Shown here: piece after piece, positions 1 through 10,400 of the stretch
How positions within the stretch are numbered: the stretch's first letter is position 1
Layout: each line of letters opens with the position of its first letter
Assembly (NCBI GenBank): GCA_002245135.1
Contig: NGBS01000905.1
Span: 1-64,000, forward strand
From: Proteromonas lacertae
Lineage: Eukaryota > Sar > Bigyra > Opalinata > Proteromonadidae
Length of the DNA stretch: 64,000 bases
Direction of reading: 5' to 3'
Program-made: the position numbers and the translations under genes
The notes under the pieces: generated by a model
Database searches by the model: none
What the model was told of the DNA's origin: nothing
Seen by the model: the letters and a program-made list of their open reading frames with translations, nothing else

Positions 1-51
1 CACTAGTTGCACTATCAATACCACCACCTGATCCAGATGATCCTCCTGTAC

Positions 52-198
52 CTATTTCTTGATATCGACCAACATTTCTCTAATCGATTTAGCATCTCCT
101 ACTTTTCTCCCAAATTGCTTGTAATCGATGTCAGTGCCCCTCGTGACAGGTGTTAGATCTGTTGATACAGCTTGTTTTTTAATAGGACGACCAAACAT
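52..198 (-). CDS. Small Polinton ORF, possibly the 5' part of a frameshifted gene
   Basis: A 48-codon frame starts at an ATG just after the ATPase end and reads towards the window edge. It has a basic N-terminus (MFGRPIKKQ) and a hydrophilic body. Just before its stop another frame opens into a Gly/Ser-rich stretch (GTGGSSGSGGG) that runs to the window edge, so the gene may be longer with a one-base shift. It lies directly downstream of the ATPase on the same strand, as expected for an element gene. I do not recognise the family. Confidence 0.35.
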   Translation of the reverse strand: MFGRPIKKQAVSTDLTPVTRGTDIDYKQFGRKVGDAKSIREMLVDIKK

Positions 199-252
199 AA
201 AATATAGCAAAATAAACAAAAAATTATATTAGTGACAATATGGGGATTATTA

Positions 253-1108
253 TTATTCCGAATCGCTGGGATAACTTGATGAATCAGTGGACTCATCATC
301 GCTGCTATAGGAAATGAGGTGATCATATTTATTATTGTGATTATAGCTATTATTACTATTATCTCTAATTCTACTATCAAAATTCACTCTAAATTTATGA
401 TTATATAAATCGATATATAAAAATGAGTGATTACTCTGTTTAGTTGCATAATCATAATATGATTTGAAAACATCGAAATCAATCCATATATCCAAACTTG
501 CATACAAATTTCTTAAATTAGCCATACTCAGGTTTTTGAATACCAAACAGTAATCAAGCTGTAAACGAACTGATGGAGTAATGTCAGTGACATATTGACT
601 TGATATAATTACTTTTGACTTGTAATGACGGTTTGACTTAAGTAATTTAGAAACGGATTTATTTCTTAAATCAAATGATATATCATCGAATATAATATAT
701 TCTCTGGGTAATCATAATTATCTTTGTCTATATCTTTGATATTATCTAATACTGCATCCAATATATTCACTCTATCTTCATTCACTACTGAATCATAGCA
801 ATGGTACTCAATTTGGTTATACTTGAGCATATCAGTGATTTTCTCATATATAATATCCTTGGATATAGTTGCAACGAAAAAATACACTACTTGGTCATAT
901 CCCTTTTTTAGCAAGTGTTGGATCATATTAAATATAAGTGTAGTCTTACCACTGTTTTTCTTAGCTAAAATAAATATGTTGCAGAAAGGCTCCTGGAAAT
1001 AGTCATATCCAAGGACACTATCTTTGGAGCGTTTTCCACATCCTTTGACTACTGTCTCAACAGGATTTATGACTATGTTGTTTATTTTTCTAAATTAACT
1101 TTACTCAT
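253..1108 (-). CDS. FtsK/HerA-type (A32-like) genome-packaging ATPase, frameshifted
   Basis: This is the motor ATPase that pumps DNA into capsids in Polinton-type elements. Reading on the minus strand there is a Walker A loop (ILAKKNSGKTTLI, around 905-945), then a hydrophobic Walker B strand ending in two acidic residues (IIFDDISFDL, around 670-690), then a sensor-like stretch (SKVIISSQ) and the C-terminal FLYIDLYNHKFRVNF segment. Two reading-frame breaks are needed: one in an A-run near 1088, a few codons after the best ATG, and one near 690-715 just before Walker B. The motifs themselves are intact. It sits next to the capsid genes. The second element's ATPase tail at 63922-64000 ends in a closely similar motif, which supports the assignment. 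Confidence 0.7.
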
Positions 1109-1163
1109 AACAAAAACATAATTATAAGAAATATAGCCGTTATCGAAATTATTATTATTATTT

Positions 1164-2623
1164 TTAAACTACACTTACAATACCGCTTCCATTAATGGTG
1201 ACCATACGTCCAGTGATGATATAGAAACGATGAGTGATATCATTATTAGTAAAGTCATTTGTACCAGGTGTTGAAAATTCAAAGGTTATTTTCAAATCAG
1301 TAGCCAAAGGTCTACCTGCCTGGTTCTTAATGTTGTCCAAATCCTTAGAACCAAAATTCAATATCTCAAAGAACTTGTCATTGAATTTTTCATCTTTTCT
1401 GAATATATCATACCATGAGTCTTGGAAATATTCACGGACAGTCCATATAGCTATCATAATATTGCATAAGTGTATAATCTGGCTGATATACAAAATCATT
1501 GATCATCCATCTGAATTGTGCATTTTCAGGTACATGTGCATATCTTTTTAATGATTCTATCCATGGTCTATAGATAATGTAACGAACAAATGGTCCATTG
1601 GAACTATTCAATGTGAATGAGTAATTGAATATGCCAGAACCATGTGATGGTACTTTAATTTGATAACATCTGAAATCATTGAATTGAATAGGTTTTGATA
1701 AGCAGTATTGTTTGGTATTATTGTTGCATTGAGTATCCTTGTTGATATAAGCATAGAATTTGAAATTCCTTGAATATTGCTTCATTAATATCAACTTCTG
1801 CATGTGACACTGTATAGTTTACATTATCTTTTGTTTTATCAGTTTTCAATCTTGCATATTCATCTGGTGTATATGCTTTTAATAAACCATAATTACTTGT
1901 GGTTTGAAAACGAATGCATATATACATTCTCTCTCCAAAGAATACATCACTCTTTAATGCAGCAAATGTATTGTTAAATTTACCTAATTGTAATTTGAAA
2001 TGTAATATAACTGAATCTTTATACTGAACTGCATATGCTGTTGCTGCAGATGCACTAGTACTAGCTTTTAATTCAACATATCGTGTACTAGGTTCTACTT
2101 TCCACTTATTGATATCTTGAACTTTATAATTATGATTATCATCATCCCAATCTAATTGTATTCCATCATAGTAATTGTCTTGATAGAATATATCACATCT
2201 CTTTCTAACTAATTCATCCATAAATACACGATATGGTTCATACGAATCATCAAGCTTGACCAGATCTGTTCCAGTCTGATTACAAATTCTAAAAGAGGCC
2301 AAGCCAAACCCTTCTTTAATTCCTTTTATCATACTCGGATATAAACCTTTACCGACTAAATTACCACTACCACCATCGGTTGCATAGGTACCATCAGGAT
2401 AAGGATTTAATTTTACTTCGATATCGAATTGGATATATGATTTAGCTAAATTGATAATATTATCTCCACTTATCTCCCATCTAATCTCTTCTGAATAAGT
2501 ATTTGTATCCAGCTTGTATTCTGATGTTAATCCCATCGGAGACAATCTCACATAATTATAGAAGGGTAGCATCACAGGGACATCTACACCATGTTTCTGT
2601 TCTTTTGGAATAGATAAAGCCAT
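1164..2623 (-). CDS. Polinton major capsid protein (double jelly-roll), two frameshifts
   Basis: Three consecutive minus-strand frames (2623-1718, about 1803-1432, about 1499-1164) make one protein of about 480 residues, the usual Polinton capsid size. I chose the ATG at 2623 (MALSIPKEQKHG) rather than the upstream in-frame start because the extra N-terminus is hydrophobic and capsid proteins start directly. The N-terminal part (LPFYNYVRLSPMG, then an EIRWEISG strand) and alternating beta-rich segments suit a jelly-roll fold. One-base shifts near 1770 and near 1440 break the frame. Position between the minor capsid and ATPase genes is the canonical order. The family is inferred from gene order and general pattern, not from an alignment. 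Confidence 0.65.
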
Positions 2624-2677
2624 TAGAAAACAAAAGAATAAAGAAATATAAAAATTAGACTTTAAATACAACAATAT

Positions 2678-3614
2678 CTAAATTAAACTCAATATTATCA
2701 GATTAAGTTCATAGCCATTTTGTTGAGTAATCTGAATAGTGATCATACCATTGTTATAGGTATTATTAAATCTCTTCGATGTATTCAATATGTCATTATT
2801 CTGATATGTAATAAATGGTAACTCAGGATTTTGAAACGGGTATATTTTCTAATACATTTGAATCCTGCATAATATTCACTATGTCTAATCTAATGGATAT
2901 AGAATTAACCCATATCAAAGATGGACGAGATGGTAATTGAGTAAATGGGAATGGCTTAACCATAATTTCTTGTTGATTCTCTGGTTCTTCAGATGGAATA
3001 TATTCTTTAAAACAACACCAGTAATTGTTTTTAGGTATACCTAATATTTTGTAACTAAGATCTTTGGTGATGATCTCTAATTTTTCTATCCAATATACTG
3101 GGTCTTTTTGATAGTATATAATATTCATATCATTAGCTACCTCAATATGATATGTTTGATTATCATCGAAATTGTCTATACGAAATAAATCTCCTTTTCC
3201 TTCTATAATAGACACATGTGAACCATCTTCATTATATGCATCATCTTTTATTCCAAAAACATCATATGTCATATTTTTGACTAAATTATTAATCATACTT
3301 AATATCTGAGTTTCATCATAGAATCCTTCTGGTATTTTGAGGTGTTTTATGATGTTTGGATACTTTGGTGTATCTACTTGAACATCATGTCTCCATCCCA
3401 ATGTGAATACTAATGAAAACTCATCATTTGTTTCTTCCTGTATAGTTGGGAATGAATTGGGTATAACAGCATGTAATAAGCTGACATGAGTATAATCATC
3501 ATCGAATGATTGCAATTTTAATGTCTTCTTATACTTGTTTCCTCCACCCATGGAATCAGATAATACAATCATATCAGAATTTAAGTAGTACACACGATGA
3601 TTCGAAACTAACAT
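2678..3614 (-). CDS. Polinton minor capsid (penton-like) protein, one frameshift
   Basis: The main frame (263 codons from the ATG at 3614) has strands such as YLNSDMIVLSDS, LLHAVIPNSFPTI and SIRLDIVNIM. Minor capsid proteins of Polintons typically start with an exposed-surface beta sandwich of this kind. The frame stops near 2823, but a one-base shift near 2840 leads into a further 50 codons (from NPELPFITYQ to the stop at 2678) that look like the missing last strands, including GMITIQIT. The gene precedes the major capsid gene on the same strand with a gap of about 50 bp. Loss of the normal frame suggests decay or an assembly indel. Confidence 0.6.
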
Positions 3615-3699
3615 AAGATAAAATCTATTTTGAAAATAAATTCGTTAATAATGTCAATATTGTCATTATTAGTATTAATTACACTTTTATTTTTTAAAA

Positions 3700-4302
3700 A
3701 TGAATAACGATCAGGAACACAAATTTAGAACAGTGCCATATAACTTTTGGAACTCTGATAAACAAATACTCATTAATTGCTTTAGAAAGGATGGCAAAAT
3801 GAGGGCACCAACCAAATCGAAATTATGGAATCTCATATGTGGTGATAAAAAGGAATTAACTTATAGTGAGATCAGATATATACTCAAATACGTCGATGAA
3901 CAGTATAGATTAGACTTGGAATATAGATTCAAAAATGGATGTTGGTGGGATGAGAGTAAAGAGAAATTAATTCAAAGATTAGGTATTTCTGATGTAGATG
4001 AGACTGTGCGCATTACACCTAATATGTTCCTTGAGTGTGTTAACAAGATTAAGGAGAAAAGAAACCCATCTTTTGAAAAAACTCATCAATTATTAGAAAG
4101 CATTATTATGATGAATCATGAAGCTAATATATTACCTCCTCCTCCTCCTAATGATAGTAGTAATAAAGAAATAGTAGAAATACAAGTCAAGCTTGAAAAT
4201 GACAATGACAATGTCAATCTCACAGATTATGACTTATCTCCAATATCACCAAGATCCATTAAGGATGAATATATTAATAATAACCAATGTCTTGTAAGTT
4301 AG
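3700..4302 (+). CDS. Polinton-associated protein of unknown function (200 aa)
   Basis: A single uninterrupted frame from an ATG in an A-rich context runs divergently from the minor capsid gene (86 bp apart, so they may share a promoter region). The N-terminal two thirds are basic and helical (RAPTKSKLWNLICGDKKE, then YRLDLEYRFKNGCWWDE). The C-terminal third is low-complexity: PPPPPND, an Asp/Asn-rich stretch, and SPISPRS. A GTAAGT sits at the last codons, with a TTTGCTTTCAG 110 bp downstream, but splicing there would only replace the end by seven codons. I do not recognise the family. Confidence 0.6.
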   Translation: MNNDQEHKFRTVPYNFWNSDKQILINCFRKDGKMRAPTKSKLWNLICGDKKELTYSEIRYILKYVDEQYRLDLEYRFKNGCWWDESKEKLIQRLGISDVDETVRITPNMFLECVNKIKEKRNPSFEKTHQLLESIIMMNHEANILPPPPPNDSSNKEIVEIQVKLENDNDNVNLTDYDLSPISPRSIKDEYINNNQCLVS

Positions 4303-4423
4303 TTTATTGATAATAAATACATTACTTTGATTAATTTTGTTTTCTTATATAAGATTCTCATAAACACACATTGACTTTGATGTAATAACTGTTTTGCTTT
4401 CAGTTCTCGTATTTGTATCGTAT

Positions 4424-4606
4424 ATGATAGCTTTGGCTCTTTTCAAATACTTAAAGGCACACAATTGTATTCCAAACAATACAGACATAGAAGAACTTAG
4501 AAATAATATAGATGCCATGATGAATAAAGGGTTAGAACATGATAAGACACTTAAGGATATTCAGTCTCTTATTGAAATCACTAAACAAAGGAAAATGACT
4601 ATTTAA
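4424..4606 (+). CDS. Small single-pass membrane protein of the element (60 aa)
   Basis: The ATG at 4424 is the only methionine start before a hydrophobic stretch (MIALALFKYLKA). An upstream open stretch (LSVLVFVSY) extends the hydrophobic helix but has only a non-ATG start. The remainder is a charged helix, probably coiled coil (NNIDAMMNKGLEHDKTLKDI). It follows the 3700-4302 gene on the same strand. Small membrane proteins are common in Polintons and their viral relatives, but no specific function can be given. The exact start is uncertain. Confidence 0.45.
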   Translation: MIALALFKYLKAHNCIPNNTDIEELRNNIDAMMNKGLEHDKTLKDIQSLIEITKQRKMTI

Positions 4607-4666
4607 ATTTATTTCACTCTTTATATTATATTATTATATTATGTTTTTTTTATTTTTGGTTAAACT

Positions 4667-4737
4667 TGTATCTTACAACTGGCCCAAGTTGTAAGATACA
4701 TCACAATTCAAGTTACAACTGGCGCCAGTTGTAACTT
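4667..4737. repeat. Two adjacent perfect inverted repeats between convergent genes
   Basis: The first is a 14-bp perfect inverted repeat (arm TGTATCTTACAACT, 4667-4680 and 4687-4700) with a 6-bp spacer. The second (4710-4737) is a 28-bp perfect palindrome centred on GGCGCC. Both share the core ACAACT/AGTTGT, and a related half-site (AATTCAAGTTGCAA) follows at about 4746. The location between the 3' ends of convergent genes suits a bidirectional RNA 3'-end signal or a protein-binding site; the palindrome is G+C-rich against its surroundings. Confidence 0.7.
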
Positions 4738-4843
4738 ATATTACAATTCAAGTTGCAAAGTGGCGGCCGGATATAGCAATACCAAACACCAAAAACAAAC
4801 ACACATAACATTACATAAAAAACAGAATATATAAAGAATTACT

Positions 4844-5215
4844 TTAATTATCCATATTAGGAACTGGAATACCATACTGATAATGCCTGCCATTATGCAC
4901 AACAATACGATGCGGATCATTCTTTGGCGCGGCTCGTGGACCGGCTCGTCTTGGTTTACGTTTTGCTCTATCTTTACTTCCTTTTGGTCTTCCTCTTTGT
5001 TTAGGTGGATTAGCAGCTAATAATCGTTCATACATTTTCATTAATTGTCTATATTGTAATTTAACTTTTGTTTTGTTTTGTAGTGCATTCTTTACTTTGT
5101 CTCTATACAAATCATAGCTCTTTCTCCATTTACTCCTGTTAACTGATTTAGGAATATATGTATTCCAGTCTTTACTAATTTTAAACCCTTTTGGCCATCC
5201 TCCATAATAAGACAT
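4844..5215 (-). CDS. Basic AT-hook-containing protein of the element (123 aa)
   Basis: The frame is intact and strongly basic. An AT-hook core (KQRGRPKGSKDR) lies in the C-terminal half, followed by KRKPRRAGPRAAPK; this motif binds the minor groove of A+T-rich DNA. The N-terminus contains YYGGWPKGF and a helical segment (NALQNKTKVKLQYRQL). A DNA-condensing or capsid-core role like that of small basic viral core proteins is an inference. It lies between two other short minus-strand or plus-strand element genes, with the palindromes just beyond its 3' end. Confidence 0.6.
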   Translation of the reverse strand: MSYYGGWPKGFKISKDWNTYIPKSVNRSKWRKSYDLYRDKVKNALQNKTKVKLQYRQLMKMYERLLAANPPKQRGRPKGSKDRAKRKPRRAGPRAAPKNDPHRIVVHNGRHYQYGIPVPNMDN

Positions 5216-5320
5216 GTTGTGATTTTTTATAATTGATATTATTTAAAATATAGTAACTATTAATAGTATGCTTATCAAACAAAAACAAACATATATAATA
5301 ATAATAGAATTTTTAAGTAT

Positions 5321-5791
5321 TTAATCAGAGTCACTACTACTACTACTACTAATTCCATCAGCAACATTTCTATCAACTGGATGTATGTGATAAAAATTCC
5401 CTCCATTCCATTGATAACTCATATGATGAAAAACATATTTTTTAAATTTTTGAGGAATACAATCACCATCTGCATACTCATGTTCTCCATTTCTTAATTT
5501 TCTATTCATTACTAATATTGAAGCTCTTCTGTCATACCCATAGGTTTTGAGGTTTATCATTAATTGATCACCATGATGTCTATAATCACCTAGTACTTCT
5601 GGATCATTTCTATTAGTTCTGAGTGAACCACATATAAACACCTTTACTTTATTTCTTTTTAATATTTTCATTGTTTTAATTGGAAATTGAATGACCCATC
5701 TATGTGCTCTATTGTCTCTATATCTATGAATGTAAAAAGCATATTCACCGTTAGGTTGTCTAAGCATATTATATGTTAAATGGTCAGGCAT
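5321..5791 (-). CDS. Element protein of unknown function (156 aa)
   Basis: Intact frame starting MPDHLTYNML. The body is rich in aromatic, Arg and His residues (YIHRYRDNRAHRWVIQF, HHMSYQWNGGNFYHIHP) and it ends in an acidic Ser tail (SSSSSSDSD). It is in the same orientation as the AT-hook gene, about 100 bp upstream of it, so the two may be co-expressed. I do not recognise the family. The predicted strand-rich body could be a minor structural protein, but nothing visible proves this. Confidence 0.5.
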   Translation of the reverse strand: MPDHLTYNMLRQPNGEYAFYIHRYRDNRAHRWVIQFPIKTMKILKRNKVKVFICGSLRTNRNDPEVLGDYRHHGDQLMINLKTYGYDRRASILVMNRKLRNGEHEYADGDCIPQKFKKYVFHHMSYQWNGGNFYHIHPVDRNVADGISSSSSSDSD

Positions 5792-6183
5792 ATTCTTTGT
5801 TTTTTTTGCTATTATATATAATATTAAATTTTTATGGGTCTAATCAATAAAGTTATTGTTTGTTTAGTAATACAAATGTTTGAGGTTTGTTAAAAAAATA
5901 ATATCTCACGATCCATTAACATAATGAATAATCTGATGTGTTTCTTATTATATAGCATATTATGAGCAATCGATTTATGTAGTTAGATTTCATATATGTT
6001 TCATAATCAAAGATGATTTAGATTATTGCCTGAAATAAGATATTGATATAATTGAGATGGGTATATACCCTAGTAAGTATATATAAATTATAGTTAGCTA
6101 AAGTCAATTCATTCTTTATAAAAAGTACATAATTAATACACTTGTATTTAATGTATTTTTTTAATTAATTTATATATAGAATT
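5792..6183. other. Intergenic, no gene seen
   Basis: A+T-rich DNA with stops in all frames and no convincing spliced frame. It separates two divergently transcribed small genes, so it may hold both promoters, but no repeated or palindromic motif stands out. Confidence 0.5.
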
Positions 6184-6529
6184 ATGGCACGTATAATCTT
6201 GAAACAAGAGATTATCTACAGAGTGAAAATTAAATACTATCACGATGACCCTGAGTTTGATATAGTAGTATACAATTTGAATGATATCATGAAAAGACAA
6301 AGAGAACTAAGCAGATATAAGTATATTCCTAATTTATATTATTCTTAGGTGGAAAAGAAACTGCTACTATCCAAATATGAATACAATGATCAGCCATTTT
6401 AAAACATTTTGGATCTACGATTCTCGTGACAGAATACAGTACTACAGGGACTTCAAGTCCAATTTTATATATTGTTTTAACTATTTACCATCAAATCCAA
6501 AGTCAATTGTATATTTATATTTTGTTTAA
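6184..6529 (+). CDS. Small spliced gene, unknown function (105 aa)
   Basis: Exons 6184-6320 and 6349-6529, joined across a 28-nt intron that starts GTATAT and ends TTAG. Splicing converts a 54-codon frame into 105 codons that stay open to a TAA at 6527. The product starts MARIILKQEIIYRV and is charged and aromatic-rich (KWKRNCYYPNM, then RIQYYRDFKSNF). The intron has the same form as host introns, so this is either a host gene at the element border or a spliced element gene. I do not recognise the family. Confidence 0.55.
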
Positions 6530-6694
6530 ATTCAAACAGAAAAGCGAAAAATAATGTAAGCTTGAATTATGATTTGATTATGAAACGGTCAAAAACACAT
6601 AGGGGGAAATCAATACAAAAAATACAAAAAAAATAGGAGGTCAACTAATAGTTAGTATAAGTAAGGTAAAGGTCAAGCTAAAGATATAGGTTTT

Positions 6695-6944
6695 GTTGTT
6701 CCCCGTTGAGTACAACTCCCCGTTGAGCGATTAGAGACTTTAGAAACAAACTAAATGCATATTCTTACTTATTTTGATGAAAAATTGTTACTTTTGTGCT
6801 TGCTTTGTCATATAACCTATGTCTGCAATATACTTTTTTGATAATTATAGTATTGTATATATGAAACGCATTTATTTTTATGTTTCGTTTTAGTGTTTCA
6901 TTCACTACTACAGACTAAAATACATTAACTGAGATGATTAGAAT
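6695..6944 (+). repeat. Left terminal inverted repeat of the 614-bp transposon
   Basis: Base-for-base match to the reverse complement of 7059-7308 apart from about two substitutions. The outer 33 bp hold two copies of CCCCGTTGAG, possible transposase-binding sites. Confidence 0.9.
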
Positions 6945-7058
6945 ACTTAGATTGTGATTTGAAGACGCTTAAAAACCAAAAAATGAAAATATATACAAGC
7001 CTCACTCAAGCCAACTTTTTACATTTCTTTTTAGACAGTAATATATTATCGTTCAATA

Positions 7059-7308
7059 ATTCTAATCGTCTCAGTTAATGTATTTTAGTCTGTAGTAGTG
7101 AATGAAACACTAAAACGAAACATAAAAATAAATGCGTTTCATATATACAATACTAAAATTATCAAAAAAGTATATTGCAGACATAGGTTATATGACAAAG
7201 CAAGCACAAAAGTAACAATTTTTCATCAAAATAAGTAAGAATATGCATTTAGTTTGTTTCTAAAGTCTCTAATCGCTCAACGGGGAGTTGTACTCAACGG
7301 GGAACAAC
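7059..7308 (-). repeat. Right terminal inverted repeat of the 614-bp transposon
   Basis: Inverted copy of 6695-6944, followed directly by the target duplication AGGTTTT at 7309-7315. Confidence 0.9.
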
Positions 7309-7461
7309 AGGTTTTGACCTATAGGTAAACCTATATTTTTTGACCGAAAAATACAACACTGTTTTATATACTTTTTTCTTTACTTTATTTGTTTTGGTTT
7401 TATATTAATTTAAAAAACAAATACAATTATAATAACAATGTTTATAGAGAAAATGAATTAC

Positions 7462-10400
7462 TCAATTCTTACTTTTCTTTTTCTTTTGAAATTCATTTTC
7501 TTCATCCCTTTTCCTCTTTCCATATTTTGTTGTTTGTTTGATAGATACTACAAATTCTTCCATATTTGGTAGATTTTTCACACTATCTTTCAACAATTCT
7601 ACATCTTTTTCATCGATTTCACAATCTTTTATTTCAATTCTATATATCTCTTTTAAATAAGACAAATATTCACACATTTCTATTATCTTTTCATGATTTA
7701 ATTGCATTTTATTCAAATATACTGAATGATCTTCTTTTATTGAAGATAAAAGTGTATGATATGTTGAATGCAAATCAAATACTGTATTATTAATAATTCT
7801 AAACCTAACTGTTGACTTACATAAACAAATATTTAATAGTAAATATTCATACTCTTTTCTTTTATCATAATTATATTCTTTACATACATCCTTTAACAAT
7901 TCATTGTTATTTATTACATTATCATATTCTTCTTCACTATCAAAACTACATTTTTTACTTTCCACCATTTCTTTGACTATTTCTATCCATCTATAATTTG
8001 GATTATATAATTCTATATTTTCTGTTAATTCTCTATCAATATTATCTATTCTATTCCCTGTTAAAAATACATCATTTGTGTGTTGACATTTTTTGATAGA
8101 ACCAAACAATTCTTTTATACCATTATTTGTTAATCTATTATCTAGAAATAATAATTGATAATAAATACTCCTCAAATGTAAAGATTCTAATACATCAATA
8201 GATGGATTGAAAAATTTACATAAATCTGAAATACAATTATCTGTTAAATGATTATCTATATTATGATAAAATAAACAAAATATTTACTCGATAAATTGAG
8301 TGTTTGAAGATTAGTCAATGAAGTAATTGAATTAGATATTTTCTGAATTGACAAATCAGTTAAACTGCAATCTATTATTATTATATGAGAAACAAATAGA
8401 AATACTTGATAAATCTAATGTTTTTAAATTTGTAAAATTATTTATATTTTCAATCAGATACTTAACTCCTTCATTACCTATAGAATTACCTATTATTATA
8501 TCAATAGTATTATTACCATTTATTTTCAACATTTCTAATTCTGGAATACTTGTAAATGAATCTGATAAATATTTACAGCTTGTTGAAGTTAAGCTATTTT
8601 TACCAATATCTAAAAAGAGTAATTCAGTTATATATTTGAAATTTTCACATATTATTTTCATTGATTCATCGTCTAAGTTTGTTCCCTCTAAAGACAATTC
8701 TACCAAATAAGGAAAAAATGAAAATGATTCAGATATGTATTTAAATCCACTCAAATTGAATTTATTATGTGAAATAGAATAAACATTTAAATTTTGAAGA
8801 TTACTTTTTGATTCATATAAATATCTTAAACCATCATCTGTTATATTTGTTTCACTGATATTTAAATCTTCTAAGTTAGATAAATTTGATAAAATTTTTG
8901 ATAATTGTTTTATTCCATTATCTGATATACTATTTCTTGAAATATTCAAAACATTGATATCATCTAGATATTTCAATGATTCTACCAATAGATTAAAGGA
9001 TGAATCATTTAACTCACATCCATATAATTGAATATACGATAGTTTTACACATTCTTTAATAGAATGAGCTAAAACCTTCATCCCTATCTCAGTAAAACGA
9101 TTATTTGACACATCTAACGATTGTAAATCTTTCACATAATAAAGATTATTGGAGATAGATATTAAACCATAATCATTTATATTTGTTTCACCAAAATCAA
9201 TTGTTCTAAGGTTAGTAAGATTCTTTAATTCATAGCTTATTCTTTCTACTCCTTCGTTGCCGATATAATTTCCACTAATATTTATAGTATTTAATCTAGT
9301 TAAATATGATAGATTAGAAGCTAATTCTATAGCCCCTTTTGTAGTGAACTTATTTTCTATTATGATGTATAGAAATGAAATAATACTTTCTAATGATAAT
9401 GATTCTAATTGAGCAATATTTTTGAAAGTTTTACTTAATTCAATAATACCATTATCTTCAATCTTATTATCTATTTAAATAATAAAAAGGTGAATTATAT
9501 ACTAGAGAGTGAGAGTTGTTTTATATTTCCATTTTTATTTATTACTCTGACTAATGATGGAATAGCAAATGATGAAAAATTATTATTATCAAAATACAAC
9601 ATCTTCAAATGATGTAATTCTTTAATATCTTCTCTTTTGAGAGGATTAGTTAATGCTAATCCAAATAATAATCCAAAATAATAATTAGTTGGACTTGATT
9701 CATAACCATTCAATAATTGATTATAAGAATCTAATAAAAAATGAAATGGTTAGTATACTCCTATTCTGCGATATTTTCTTATATGAATAACTATCACTTA
9801 TAATATATTCATTCTCAAGTAACATATTAAGTGACAACTCATCAACTATAAAAATATAAAACGAAATTAATACTTTTAAATGAAAAATATAAGGGAATTG
9901 AATTGTATTTGTAATGATATAACAATAATCTCAAACTTTTTGTATTTAATTTAATTCCACATAAGTTCAATCGCTCTAATTTGGGGAGTTTGTTCATATA
10001 ACGATGAAAATATGATATTGATTTGTTACTAAGATGATTATCTAAAATATATTCACAAATTGGTATTATATACAGGATAAATATAACTTTGAAAGTTGTT
10101 TAAATGTATTACAGTAATAAAGGAACATTAAAATATCACTATCTTTTAGATGAGAAGAAGATAATTTTAAAGACATTAAATTTGGTAAATTTGATAATCC
10201 TAGTGTGAATATTTTCATCTTTTTATGTAAATTTATACTCTCTAGTATGAATTATAATATATATAATTAATACTAGAAATATTGAGTTTCTCTAAGTGTG
10301 GAAATATGGAATAAGATTTGATAATTTTAGGAAGAATGGTGTTATTGTGTAATCTTAAAATATGTATTTCTGTAAGATGTTCAAAATTAACTGAATCAAG

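Larger units (their letters stand above)
1..6530. mobile_element. Polinton/Maverick-like element, structural-gene part
   Basis: The stretch carries a packaging ATPase, a major capsid protein and a minor capsid protein in a row on the minus strand, followed by small genes on both strands. This gene set is the morphogenesis module of Polintons/Mavericks. No polymerase or integrase lies in this part; they would be beyond the left edge or are lost. I could not find a terminal inverted repeat or a 6-bp target duplication, so both ends are approximate. The core genes have one or two frameshifts each, so this copy is probably no longer functional, unless assembly indels are the cause. Its base composition lacks the AGGAT/ATCCT bias of the second element at 56.4-64 kb, so the two are different lineages. 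Confidence 0.7.
6695..7308. mobile_element. Non-autonomous DNA transposon (MITE/foldback type), 614 bp
   Basis: The element consists of two 250-bp terminal inverted repeats (6695-6944 and 7059-7308) that differ at only about two positions, around a unique core of about 114 bp. The ends read GTTGTTCCCCGTTGAG and its complement. Within each end, CCCCGTTGAG occurs twice as a short direct repeat. The flanks are the 7-bp direct repeat AGGTTTT (6688-6694 and 7309-7315), a target-site duplication. No coding frame is present, so it needs a transposase from elsewhere. The near-identity of the repeats indicates recent insertion. The 7-bp duplication and long repeats do not fix a superfamily. Confidence 0.9.

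Noticed and set aside
4291-4404. GTAAGT...TTTCAG pair at the end of the 3700-4302 gene, a possible 114-nt intron
   Set aside because: Splicing would only change the last residues to a seven-codon end and does not connect in frame to the following hydrophobic frame; its form also differs from the other introns.
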